This document shows positions 34,674 to 43,265 of a stretch of 64,000 nucleotides of DNA, in pieces. The stretch is from Leeuwenhoekiella sp. MAR_2009_132 (GTDB lineage: Bacteria; Bacteroidota; Bacteroidia; Flavobacteriales; Flavobacteriaceae), in assembly GCF_000687915.1 (NCBI RefSeq), contig NZ_JHZY01000004.1, positions 1,994,001 through 2,058,000 of the forward strand, given 5' to 3'. Below the pieces are notes generated by a model, which was not told the DNA's origin, did not search any database, and was given only the letters and a program-made list of their open reading frames with translations. The position numbers and the translations under genes are program-made. Position 1 is the first letter of the stretch. Each line of letters starts with the position of its first letter.

Positions 34674-35432
34674 TTAAAGCCAGTATTCGCTATAGAAATT
34701 GATGCTTTCAAGAAGTTGATCATGATTGCCAGAAGCTTGAATTGTACCGTTTTCTAGTACATAGATCGTATCGGCTATTTTTGGCAAATTGTGAAGACGA
34801 TGTGAAATAAATAACACAGCACAATCGCTTTTTATTTTACCCAAAATCTTGAGGATAAAATTTTCTGTATTCCTATCCATTGCCGCAGTAGCTTCATCAA
34901 GGGTAAGTAAATCTGGATTTTTATAAAGTGCGCGTGCAAATGCCACGAGTTGTTTTTGTCCACCAGAGAGGTTGATGCCTTCTTCACCTAAAATTGTAGC
35001 TACACCTTGTGGGAATTTGGCAAAAAGTTGATCAAAACTATATTCCTTAAGAAAGGCATTTAACCTGTCAAAATTTACGTCGCTCCCGAGAAGGATATTG
35101 TCAATTACGGTACCCGGAAAAATGTGGATGTCTTGTGGTACAACCCCTATATAATCTCGGTAGCTTTCTAGGGAAACCGCTTCTAAGTCTTGATTACCAT
35201 TTAATAGAACAGTTCCACTTTCTATTTTATAAAAACCTTGAAGAATTTGCCCAATAGTACTTTTGCCATTACCGCTTTCTCCAACTAAAGCGGCCAGTTT
35301 ACCCTTTTCCAATTCTATAGATACATTTGAAAACAACTGTTTTTTACCAGCAAATCGAAGAAAAATAAACTCGGCTAAGCTTATTATTTTAAGAAGAGCT
35401 TTAAATTTTATAGATACATTTATGAAAAAAAG
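34674..35432 (-). pseudogene. ABC exporter remnant: nucleotide-binding domain fused to a membrane-protein fragment
   Basis: From about 35390 down, the frame encodes a complete ABC nucleotide-binding domain. Walker A is VGESGNGKST, the Q-loop VPQDIHIFPG, the signature LSGGQKQL, Walker B LLTLDEATAAMD and the H-loop ISHRLH. These resemble peptidase-containing bacteriocin exporters. The peptidase and membrane domains are missing. Upstream in the same frame is a short hydrophobic stretch (KALLKIISLAEFIFL) that seems to belong to another membrane protein, then a stop at 35433-35435. A deletion therefore seems to have joined two broken genes. Function is unlikely, although the ATPase motifs are all intact. 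Confidence 0.75.
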
Positions 35433-35665
35433 TCAAGTATTAATGATTGCAGCTAAGATAAAGACTTTTATAAAAAGAAATACGGGGATCTATAAATTAC
35501 CTACCCATTGCCATTTAGAAGTCGATGCAACTACATCATTTAATTGATCAGTAGTTAGAGTATCGGCCAGATTAGATAAAATAAGTGCTTCTGTGTGTAA
35601 TAGTTTTTTGGAAACCAACTTAGGGCTAATGTTAGAATAACCAACAATATAAAATTATACTTCAT
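35433..35665 (-). pseudogene. Remnant of a small membrane protein
   Basis: An ATG at 35665 opens a signal-like or membrane stretch (MKYNFILLVILTLALSWFP) that ends at a stop after 36 codons. In the next frame the sequence continues sensibly (LILSNLADTLTTDQLNDVV, then STSKWQWVGNL), meets a TAG, and goes on with a hydrophobic segment (IPVFLFIKVFILAAIINT) up to the TGA at 35433. One frameshift and two stops thus break a single membrane-protein gene, which runs into the ABC remnant. I do not recognise the family. Confidence 0.65.
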
Positions 35666-35670
35666 ATTAC

Positions 35671-35722
35671 TAAATTTCAAAAACACTTATTTGGGATTTC
35701 AAATAAGTGTTTTTGAAATTTA
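35671..35722. terminator. Perfect 23-bp hairpin, bidirectional terminator
   Basis: Arms 35671-35693 and 35700-35722 are exact reverse complements around a 6-base loop (GGATTT). It lies just beyond the small membrane-protein gene and would separate that and the peptide gene from the decayed export cassette. Confidence 0.75.
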
Positions 35723-35731
35723 TTACTAAAA

Positions 35732-35911
35732 TCAATTAGACTTGTTCTTAAAATAAAATCTTATACCAGTAAGTAAAGAGATAACCAGAGCAAAAATAAT
35801 TAATAGCATGCTGTCAAAACTAGTTCCTTGAGCATAGGTAAAAGTATATGTCAATGATGCAATTAATATAATTCCAATCAACGTTAAAAGTATCGGGAGG
35901 TTTTTATTCAT
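35732..35911 (-). CDS. 59-residue membrane protein next to the bacteriocin-like peptide
   Basis: ATG at 35911 to TGA at 35732-35734. Two hydrophobic segments: about residues 6-20 (PILLTLIGIILIASL) and about 35-49 (MLLIIFALVISLLTG), joined by a polar loop with AQGTSFDS, and ending in basic KNKSN. It starts 22 bases after the stop of the double-glycine peptide gene, on the same strand. Size, topology and position fit an immunity protein for the peptide; that is inference. No family recognised. Confidence 0.65.
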   Translation of the reverse strand: MNKNLPILLTLIGIILIASLTYTFTYAQGTSFDSMLLIIFALVISLLTGIRFYFKNKSN

Positions 35912-35933
35912 GATTATTTTGTTCCTATATTAT

Positions 35934-36143
35934 TTACCCAATCATATCACTCAACCAACCATTATGACAGTTTGCTAATGAACCCGTAGCAATTGCAACC
36001 CCAATTAAACAGCCAGCACCCATAGCAAGAACAGTTACTGCAGTACCGGCAATTAAGCCAGCTATTATAATGGAATTACTAGCATTATCACAACGATTAC
36101 CTCCATTTAAATTTTCCATTTCGTGTAATTTTAAACTTTTCAT
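35934..36143 (-). CDS. Double-glycine leader peptide, bacteriocin-like
   Basis: 69 residues. The leader MKSLKLHEMENLNGG is a typical double-glycine export signal, cleaved after Gly15 by peptidase-containing ABC exporters. The 54-residue core is rich in small and hydrophobic residues, has GxxxG-type spacings (Gly29/Gly33, Gly44/Gly48) and three Cys (18, 45, 59), as in class IIb bacteriocins. Followed by a 59-residue membrane protein, a strong hairpin and a decayed exporter. If still expressed, it would need an exporter encoded elsewhere. The target is unknown. Confidence 0.75.
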   Translation of the reverse strand: MKSLKLHEMENLNGGNRCDNASNSIIIAGLIAGTAVTVLAMGAGCLIGVAIATGSLANCHNGWLSDMIG

Positions 36144-36252
36144 AAAATGAAATTTTTAAGTTAAAGATAGTTAATTTATTGTTGTGAGTTATAAAAAATG
36201 TCGTTAAATATGATAATTATAAAAAAAGGATAAAAATAATTTGTCTCAATAA
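36144..36252. other. AT-rich spacer upstream of the bacteriocin-like gene
   Basis: Non-coding; probably holds the promoter of the minus-strand peptide gene, but no clear -7 box was found. The later non-coding part of this accessory stretch, 36558-36610, shows nothing. Confidence 0.4.
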
Positions 36253-36557
36253 TACCTTGCTGAGCGCGTACTAATCGCCCAAGCCACCTTAAGTAATATT
36301 GAGAGTAGCAAATCTGTACTACACATTCAACTTTTAGAACGATTAGCTACGGAGCTAGAGACCGATATCTATGAATTAATATCTTCTCAAAAGATTGTAG
36401 CGAAGGATAAAAACAACATTGCAGCACTGATAATAGTACCAATGTTATATACCAACTTTCAGAAAAGCTTATAGCGCAATACGAATTACGCATAAAAGAG
36501 AAAGATGAACAAATAACTGAGTTAAAAGCCCGGTTAAAGCGGTTTGAAAACCTTTAA
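36253..36557 (+). pseudogene. XRE-family regulator remnant
   Basis: The frame starting at 36253 without a start codon reads YLAERVLIAQATLSNIESSK and then HIQLLERLATELETDIYEL, the second half of an XRE helix-turn-helix domain. After a frameshift near 36420-36440 it continues as a coiled-coil tail (SEKLIAQYELRIKEKDEQITE) ending at a TAA at 36555. The first helices and the start are missing. Probably a former regulator of the accessory segment. Confidence 0.75.
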
Positions 36558-36610
36558 TAGCGTTCTAATTCTTGATTTAAAATGTTTAGTCTCAAAATAT
36601 AGATTTAATT

Positions 36611-36815
36611 TCTACCAAAAAAAGGAAATACACCTTCATTTTTAAATGCCGCGAAACCCGAAATTGCAATTCCACTGTATGAAAATTTTGTAGGAGCACT
36701 TTCTCAGAAGCTTGGTAAACGGATTAAAACAGGTGAATTTGGCGCCGATATGAAAGTTTCCATCATCAACGACGGGCCGGTAACTATTACAATTGATTCT
36801 AAAAACAGAGAATAG
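36611..36815 (+). repeat. Direct repeat copy 2: detached 3' end of dtd
   Basis: A second copy of the last 67 or so codons of dtd including the stop. Relative to copy 1 it has GCT to GCC, GGC to GGT (twice), GAT to GAC, CCA to CCG and GAG to GAA (silent), and three conservative amino-acid changes (V to A, Q to R, V to I). The mostly silent pattern means both copies spent time under selection as part of working dtd genes. It cannot be expressed as a protein here. Confidence 0.9.
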
Positions 36816-36843
36816 TTTAGGAAAATATTAAGATTTTAGTATA

Positions 36844-38763
36844 TTGCTAAACAATATACATATTATCAAAAAGTTATTATTCCTCCTAATTGTTTGCCCC
36901 CTACTTACATTTAGTCAAGAAGTAAACTTCTCAGCATTAAATGTCGACTCTGCCCTTTCTCAGGGAGCAGACAGTGTAATTATACACGAAGAAATCACCT
37001 TAGACCTTTCAGAAGAAGGCACGTTAAAAACTTCAGTTTATAGAGTTGTTACCGTTTATAATAAGGCTGGTTTATCTGATGTGAAAGCCTATGCTAGTTA
37101 CAATAACAATTCTAAAGTTTCTAAAATAGAAGCAGTTATCTACGACTTACTGGGCAATGAAAAGCAAAAAATAAAAAAGCGAGATTTTAAAGATGTGAGT
37201 GCAGTAAGCGGCGGAACGTTGTATGCAGATAGTCGCATCATGTATTTAGATTATACGGCAACTTCATATCCCTATACGGTAAGTTTTGTTTCAGAAACCG
37301 AATCTAAAACCACTGCTTTTCTCAGAGAATGGATGCCCGTCTCCCGGTATGAAAGTGGAACTCAATTCTCACAATTTACTGTAATACATAATCCGGAAAA
37401 TATCCTAAGATCAAAATCTACACACCTAGAGGAGTATGATGTTACGGTAGAAGAAACAGCAGTTAAAACCGTTTGGACGGCACGTAATATTACCCCGATA
37501 TCACAAGAATATAATTCTCCTGCTCTCGATAAAAGAATGCCACGTGTAAAGTGCTTTTTTGATACGTTTTATTTAGAAGGAGTACCTGGTATTGCCGGCA
37601 ATTGGAAAGATTTTGGTAAATGGATGTATGATGAATTGGTTATAGATACACAAGATCTCGATGCAGCGACTATAGCGCAAGTGCAAGAACTTGTTAAAGA
37701 TCTACCAGATGAGGAGGCTAAGGCAAGAGCTATTTATCAACTTGTACAGGATAAGGTAAGGTACATTAGTGTGCAGGTAGAAATAGGTGGTTGGAAACCT
37801 ATGAATGCTTCAGATGTACAGCGATTAAGTTATGGCGACTGTAAGGCTTTAAGTAGCTATACACAAAGTTTGCTTAAAGCGGCGGGTATAAAATCCTATT
37901 ATACCATTTTATACGGTGATACCGGCAAAGAGTCATTAGAGACAGATGTTGTTGCTATGCAGGGTAATCACGCAATTTTGGGTGTACAGCTTGGAGATTC
38001 TATTAAATTTTTAGAATGTACCAGTCAGGAGACTCCATTTGGTTATATGGGTTTGTTTACAGATGACAGAGACGTTTTATTAGTAACCGAAGAAGGTGGT
38101 AAGCTGGCACGAACTACAAAATACGAGCAGGAAGATAATCTCAATAAAGTCTCAGCAAAATTTATATTAGACGCCGCAGGCGATTTATCGGGTTCTATAT
38201 CCAGAACTTCCGAGGGAATTTATTATTCGGCCCGAATGCAGTTAGACACTAAGAATGATAAAGATCTCAAAGATTACTATTACAACACTTTTGACGGTAT
38301 AAAGAATCTATCGGTATCAGATATTAGTTTGCAAAATGATAAGCTGGCAATTAACTATAAAGAAGACATGAATATTGAAGCATCTGGATATGCTTCAAAA
38401 ATAAATGAGAATTTTTTAATTGAAGTAAATCCCTTTGCGCTTACAAGAGATGCAATACCGCCACGTTATGTTGATCGAAAATCGAATTTTATAATTCTAA
38501 GAGGCACGGTGCAAAAACAGGAAGTTGAAATTGCGCTTCCTCAAAATTTCACAGTAAATAGTCTTCCTGAAGATATCGAAATTACTGAAGAATTTGCCTC
38601 CTACAAGGCAACCTACAAAATCAAAGAGGGTATGCTATACTATACCCGCATTTTAAAATTAAACGAAGGAGAATATTCGGTAGGTGTTTATAATGCGTAT
38701 CGTGATTTTTATAAAAACTGTGTGCGTTTAGATGGTCAAAAATTACTAATTGAAAAAAAATAA
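36844..38763 (+). CDS. DUF3857/transglutaminase-like exported protein, catalytic triad kept
   Basis: 639 residues with a signal peptide (LLFLLIVCPLLTFSQ; TTG start at 36844). An N-terminal DUF3857 beta-domain (about 35-270) is followed by a transglutaminase-like domain. The likely nucleophile is Cys333 in SYGDCKALSSY, with His in QGNHAILGV and an acidic residue in KFLECTS. A beta-rich C-terminal region (about 440-639) follows. First of three tandem paralogs separated by 3-base gaps, so one operon. Periplasmic or surface location; activity (peptidase, transglutaminase or a structural role) unknown. Confidence 0.83.
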   Translation: MLNNIHIIKKLLFLLIVCPLLTFSQEVNFSALNVDSALSQGADSVIIHEEITLDLSEEGTLKTSVYRVVTVYNKAGLSDVKAYASYNNNSKVSKIEAVIYDLLGNEKQKIKKRDFKDVSAVSGGTLYADSRIMYLDYTATSYPYTVSFVSETESKTTAFLREWMPVSRYESGTQFSQFTVIHNPENILRSKSTHLEEYDVTVEETAVKTVWTARNITPISQEYNSPALDKRMPRVKCFFDTFYLEGVPGIAGNWKDFGKWMYDELVIDTQDLDAATIAQVQELVKDLPDEEAKARAIYQLVQDKVRYISVQVEIGGWKPMNASDVQRLSYGDCKALSSYTQSLLKAAGIKSYYTILYGDTGKESLETDVVAMQGNHAILGVQLGDSIKFLECTSQETPFGYMGLFTDDRDVLLVTEEGGKLARTTKYEQEDNLNKVSAKFILDAAGDLSGSISRTSEGIYYSARMQLDTKNDKDLKDYYYNTFDGIKNLSVSDISLQNDKLAINYKEDMNIEASGYASKINENFLIEVNPFALTRDAIPPRYVDRKSNFIILRGTVQKQEVEIALPQNFTVNSLPEDIEITEEFASYKATYKIKEGMLYYTRILKLNEGEYSVGVYNAYRDFYKNCVRLDGQKLLIEKK

Positions 38764-38766
38764 AAT

Positions 38767-40800
38767 ATGCATAAAACTACATTATTCCTGTTTTTTCTAA
38801 TTACAACAGTAAATTTTGGTCAGGACTTTAGATTTGGAAAAGTTTCTGTTGAAGAACTCAAAGAAGAATCTCACGCGCTTGATTCTGATGCTGATGCAGC
38901 TATTTTATTTAGAGAGCAATATTCTCACATTGATTACAGTCAGAATAACGGTTTTACACTCACGACAGAAATATATGAGCGTATTAAAATTTACAACGCT
39001 GAAGGTTTTGAATGGGGTACTCATGTGATTCCAATATATCAGGGAGGAGGTGATAATGAAGAAGACATTAATAGTCTTAAAGCAGTAACCTATACGCTTG
39101 AAAATGGAAAAGTAGTTGAAACTAAATTACAGAATGACGGTATTTTTAAAGAAGTACGTAATAAGTTTTACAACGTAGAAAAGTTTACAATGCCTAATCT
39201 TCAGGCGGGTTGTATTATAGAATTTAAGTATAAGCTAGTATCCCCGTTTCTATCAAATATTGATGAAATACGTCTTCAGGAAGATATCCCTTTAAACAAG
39301 GCAGATATTCGTTTTTACAGTCCAGAGTGGTTGGTGTATCAGATGCATCGTAAAGGATTACAACCTTTTAAAGTAGAGGAGTCGAGTAAAGCTGCAAAAT
39401 TAAATTATGTAGTACGTGTTGATCGCAATGCCGGCTTTGCAACCCTAAGTGGCAGTCAATTACAAAAGAGAAATACCACGCAGAATCAAACTATAGATTA
39501 TCAAGCTAATAGTTATTCAATTAATGTTGAAAATGTACCCGCAATGAAAGATGAGGTATTTTCTTCTAATATTGATAACTACAGGTCTGCAATAACCTTT
39601 GAACTGGCCTATACTAAATACCCCAACGAACCTTTTGAGACGATTACCAGTACATGGGAGGCTGTATCAAAAACGATTTATGATTCTGAAAATTTTGGAG
39701 GTCAGTTAAAAAACGACCGGTTTTATGCTGATGATGTAGATGCGGTTATATCGGGCTCAACAACTTCTGAAGAAAAAGCAACGCGAATCTATGAGTTTGT
39801 TAAACAAAAAATGAATTGGAATAAATACATAGGTATTTATGCAGATGAGGGTGTGAAAGATGCTTATAAAACCGGAGTAGGTAACACGGCAGATATAAAC
39901 TTATTATTAGTAAGTATGTTGCGTTATGTGGGACTTGATGCAAACCCTATTATATTAAGTACACGCGATAATGGAATTCCTCTTTTTCCTACCCGTAATG
40001 GTTTTAACGACGTAATTGCCGGAGTTAAACTTGATGAGAACGTAATGCTGATGGACGCTACTCATAAAATGGGAGCTGCAAATTTGCTTGAGGAAAAGCT
40101 TTTAAACTGGAATGGTAGATTAATACGTGAAGATGGTACGTCAGAATGGGTGAGTTTAAACCCTACAAAACATGCATTAGAAAATACCATGCTCAATTTA
40201 GAAATAACAGAAGATTTAGCCATTTCTTGTAGAGCGCGTAGCCAATACACGGGTAATTACGGTTTGTCTTACAGAAGAAATTATAGTGGAAAAAGTGACC
40301 AGGAAAGTCTGGAAACACTTGAAGAACGGTATTCGGGGATTGAAATTAATGAATTAGAAATTAAAAATATAGAAGAAGTTTACGAGCCTGTAGAATTGAA
40401 TTATAGTTTTGAAATGCTAGATGGTATAGAAGAAATAGGAGGTAAACTCTACATATTGCCATTTCTACATTTAGCAACACAAGAAAATCCCTTCAAGTCT
40501 GAAGAGCGCAAACATCCTGTAGATTTTATGTACCCGTGGAAAGATAGATTTATTATAAACATTAAACTTCCTCAAGGCTATGTGGTAGAAAGTCTTCCTC
40601 AAAATGAAATTGTGAATCTTGCTGAAGATTTAGGGGTGTTCAAATATTTAATATCTAATACAAATGGGTATGTGCAGGTTTCTTGTGAAATGGCATTAAA
40701 CTCATCTATAATTACCCCGCAATATTATCAGGATTTAAAGAAGTTCTATGAACTTATCGTTTCTAAGCAAAACAATAAGATTGTTTTATCTAAAGTATAA
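38767..40800 (+). CDS. DUF3857/transglutaminase-like exported protein, active site lost
   Basis: 677 residues with signal peptide MHKTTLFLFFLITTVNFG. Same domain order as its upstream neighbour. At the nucleophile position the sequence is TGVGNTADINLLLVSML, with Thr374 where Cys is expected, and the His position reads GFNDVIAGV. The LMDATHK segment keeps its Asp. It should be catalytically inactive and may bind ligands or form a complex with the active paralog. Function unknown. Confidence 0.8.
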   Translation: MHKTTLFLFFLITTVNFGQDFRFGKVSVEELKEESHALDSDADAAILFREQYSHIDYSQNNGFTLTTEIYERIKIYNAEGFEWGTHVIPIYQGGGDNEEDINSLKAVTYTLENGKVVETKLQNDGIFKEVRNKFYNVEKFTMPNLQAGCIIEFKYKLVSPFLSNIDEIRLQEDIPLNKADIRFYSPEWLVYQMHRKGLQPFKVEESSKAAKLNYVVRVDRNAGFATLSGSQLQKRNTTQNQTIDYQANSYSINVENVPAMKDEVFSSNIDNYRSAITFELAYTKYPNEPFETITSTWEAVSKTIYDSENFGGQLKNDRFYADDVDAVISGSTTSEEKATRIYEFVKQKMNWNKYIGIYADEGVKDAYKTGVGNTADINLLLVSMLRYVGLDANPIILSTRDNGIPLFPTRNGFNDVIAGVKLDENVMLMDATHKMGAANLLEEKLLNWNGRLIREDGTSEWVSLNPTKHALENTMLNLEITEDLAISCRARSQYTGNYGLSYRRNYSGKSDQESLETLEERYSGIEINELEIKNIEEVYEPVELNYSFEMLDGIEEIGGKLYILPFLHLATQENPFKSEERKHPVDFMYPWKDRFIINIKLPQGYVVESLPQNEIVNLAEDLGVFKYLISNTNGYVQVSCEMALNSSIITPQYYQDLKKFYELIVSKQNNKIVLSKV

Positions 40801-40803
40801 GAT

Positions 40804-42816
40804 GTGAGATTACACAAATTTAAGTTTTGCCTGGCAGCTATTATTTTTTTAAATACGCTTTGTACGCAAGAGTACAAGCTTGATAAAATTTCTGAAGAAG
40901 ACCTAAGTTCTAGAATCTATGAGAATGATTCTACAGCACCCGCAGTTTATATTGACAAAATAAGAGAGACTTATCTTGATTACGATTCTACACTTAAAAA
41001 TTGGGTTTTTATAAATGAAATTACAGAGCGTATTAAAATTCTAAATACCAGCGGTCTTGATTATGCCACAAAACGAATCAAATTATATAAAAAAGAAAAA
41101 AATGAAGAAGAAGTAGAAGATGTGAGCGGTTTTACATATAATTTAGATGATGGGCAGATTAAAAAACACAAGCTTACAAAAGAGGCAATTTTTGAACAGG
41201 AAGTAAGCGAAAATTTTAACGAGACCAGTTTTACGCTTCCAGATGCACGTGTAGGCAGTATTGTAGAATGGAGTTATAAGACGATATCTCCTTTTTATAA
41301 AATTGACGATTTAATACTTCAGGAGAATATACCGGTGTTAAATTATTATGCTAAAGTGCGTACACCGGGTATGTTTTCATTTAGAAGAATTAAAAAAGGA
41401 TATTTTACTATTGATCCTCAAGAATCTGTAAAGAAAAGAACTCTGGGGGTTAGTTATAATCCTAAAGGAGCTTATGGTTCCAGCCTTTCTACTACAAGAA
41501 ATATGAATATAACATTTAGTGAAATCACCGCTGAATTTTCAAAACAAAATATCCCAGCTTTAAAGAAAGAGGTGTTTATGAACAACCCTGAAAACTACAG
41601 AATGTCTGTAGTCTATGAGTTGGTTTCAACAGAATTTGATAAAGGAAATAAAAGGGCGTATGCCACCACCTGGGAAGAGGTTGCAAAATCAATTTTTAAG
41701 TCGGTTAACTTTGGAGGGCAATTAGAGCGTGCGATTTACCTTAATGATTTAGGAAAAACAATTACTGTCTCTAATACAAGTACCGAAGATAAAATCACAG
41801 CATCTTTAGAAGCCATCAAAGGTAAAATGACGTGGAATGGGGATTACGGGAAATATACAGATCAGGGTTTAAAAAAAGCCTTCACTTTAGGTTCTGGTAA
41901 TGTTGCAGAAATTAATCTTATGCTTGTAGCTCTTCTTCGGGAAGTAGGAGTGAATGCAAACCCTGTTTTAGTAAGTACAAAGCAATACGGTATTCCTAAC
42001 TTTCCCACCTTAGAAGGGTTTAATTATGTCCTGGCAGGTGTGCGGGAGGGTGGTAAAACGATTCTGCTTGATGCTACAGATAAATTAAGCGCGCCTAATA
42101 TCCTGCCCACGCGTGTTTACAACTGGTATGGTAGAATGATTAATAAAAATGGTATTTCTCAGGAAATAGATCTTTTTGAAGATTTAAATTCAGCGACGCA
42201 TATCTTTTTAAATGCTACATTATCTGAAGAAGGCTCATTAAGTGGAGAGCTTATCAAACGGTATATAGGTATTGAAGCTTTAGATTTTAGAGCTAAATAT
42301 CGCGATACCGATGTGAATAACTATGCTGATAAGCATCAGGAAAAACTAGGCTTAGATGCAATTAGCAATTATAATCTAAATAATCTTAAAGAATTGTCAG
42401 AGCCCATAGTAGAGACTTTCGACTTTGAGAGAGAAGCTGCTGTAGATATTATAGGAGATAAAATTCTCATAAGTCCTTTATTATTTTTTACGGAAACTGA
42501 ATCACCTTTTAAATCTGATGAACGCCAATATCCCATAGATTTTGAATATCCTTTTTTACGAGATATTCGTATTAATATTAAAATCCCTGAAGGTTATGAG
42601 GTAAACAGTTTGCCTGAAGCAATGCGTATAAGTTTGCCTAATGAAATGGGAGATTTCTTTTATTCTATAGTACATACATCGGGGACATTGCAAATTATGG
42701 CACGTTTTAATGTAAAAAAGCATTTTATAGATAGTGCATATTATTTTTCTTTAAAAGAATTTTTCAAATTAAAAGTAGCTAAAGAAAATGAACGTGTGAT
42801 TCTTCAAAAAATCTGA
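40804..42816 (+). CDS. DUF3857/transglutaminase-like exported protein, active site lost (second)
   Basis: 670 residues, GTG start at 40804; an N-terminal hydrophobic stretch (FKFCLAAIIFLNTLC) acts as signal peptide. LGSGNVAEINLMLVALL has Val at the Cys position, and GFNYVLAGV has Tyr at the His position. It is closer in layout to the preceding gene than to the first one, so the dead form arose before the last duplication. Function unknown. Confidence 0.8.
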   Translation: MRLHKFKFCLAAIIFLNTLCTQEYKLDKISEEDLSSRIYENDSTAPAVYIDKIRETYLDYDSTLKNWVFINEITERIKILNTSGLDYATKRIKLYKKEKNEEEVEDVSGFTYNLDDGQIKKHKLTKEAIFEQEVSENFNETSFTLPDARVGSIVEWSYKTISPFYKIDDLILQENIPVLNYYAKVRTPGMFSFRRIKKGYFTIDPQESVKKRTLGVSYNPKGAYGSSLSTTRNMNITFSEITAEFSKQNIPALKKEVFMNNPENYRMSVVYELVSTEFDKGNKRAYATTWEEVAKSIFKSVNFGGQLERAIYLNDLGKTITVSNTSTEDKITASLEAIKGKMTWNGDYGKYTDQGLKKAFTLGSGNVAEINLMLVALLREVGVNANPVLVSTKQYGIPNFPTLEGFNYVLAGVREGGKTILLDATDKLSAPNILPTRVYNWYGRMINKNGISQEIDLFEDLNSATHIFLNATLSEEGSLSGELIKRYIGIEALDFRAKYRDTDVNNYADKHQEKLGLDAISNYNLNNLKELSEPIVETFDFEREAAVDIIGDKILISPLLFFTETESPFKSDERQYPIDFEYPFLRDIRINIKIPEGYEVNSLPEAMRISLPNEMGDFFYSIVHTSGTLQIMARFNVKKHFIDSAYYFSLKEFFKLKVAKENERVILQKI

Positions 42817-42912
42817 CCTGTTTCTATTGCTTTGTTAGGCTTTTTTGATTCTTTAAGTGATTAGTTTTTTACTTTACCTTATTTTAGCGTCTTAAGTAAG
42901 AACAACCCAATC

Positions 42913-43239
42913 ATGAAAATCGATAATGCTCAGTTAGCTGTTGACGAGTGGATAAAAACTCACGGAGTTCGCTATTTTAATGAACTTACTAATATGGCTC
43001 AGCTCACCGAAGAAGTAGGTGAAGTTGCGCGTATAATCGCACGCCGTTATGGTGAACAAAGCGAGAAAGAGAGCGACAAAAATAAAGATCTGGGAGAAGA
43101 ACTGGCAGATGTTCTATTTGTAGTGCTTTGTTTGGCAAATCAAACCGGAATAAATCTGCAGGACGCTTTTGATAAAAAGCTTGATTTAAAGACAAAGCGA
43201 GATCACGATCGTCACCATAATAATGATAAACTGAAGTAA
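42913..43239 (+). CDS. MazG-like nucleotide pyrophosphohydrolase
   Basis: 108 residues, a single MazG domain. Metal-binding acidic residues are visible in LTEEVGEVARII and in LGEELADVLFVVLCL (the ExxE ... ExxD pattern). Such small forms hydrolyse (d)NTPs, often damaged ones, as housecleaning enzymes. It lies 26 bases upstream of aroA; no functional link to it is evident. Confidence 0.88.
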   Translation: MKIDNAQLAVDEWIKTHGVRYFNELTNMAQLTEEVGEVARIIARRYGEQSEKESDKNKDLGEELADVLFVVLCLANQTGINLQDAFDKKLDLKTKRDHDRHHNNDKLK

Positions 43240-43265
43240 TCGCACTTTCTTAATACACTACAATT

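Noticed and set aside
34484..34723. Minus-strand ORF across the end of dtd
   Set aside because: Antisense shadow of dtd running into the ABC remnant's end.
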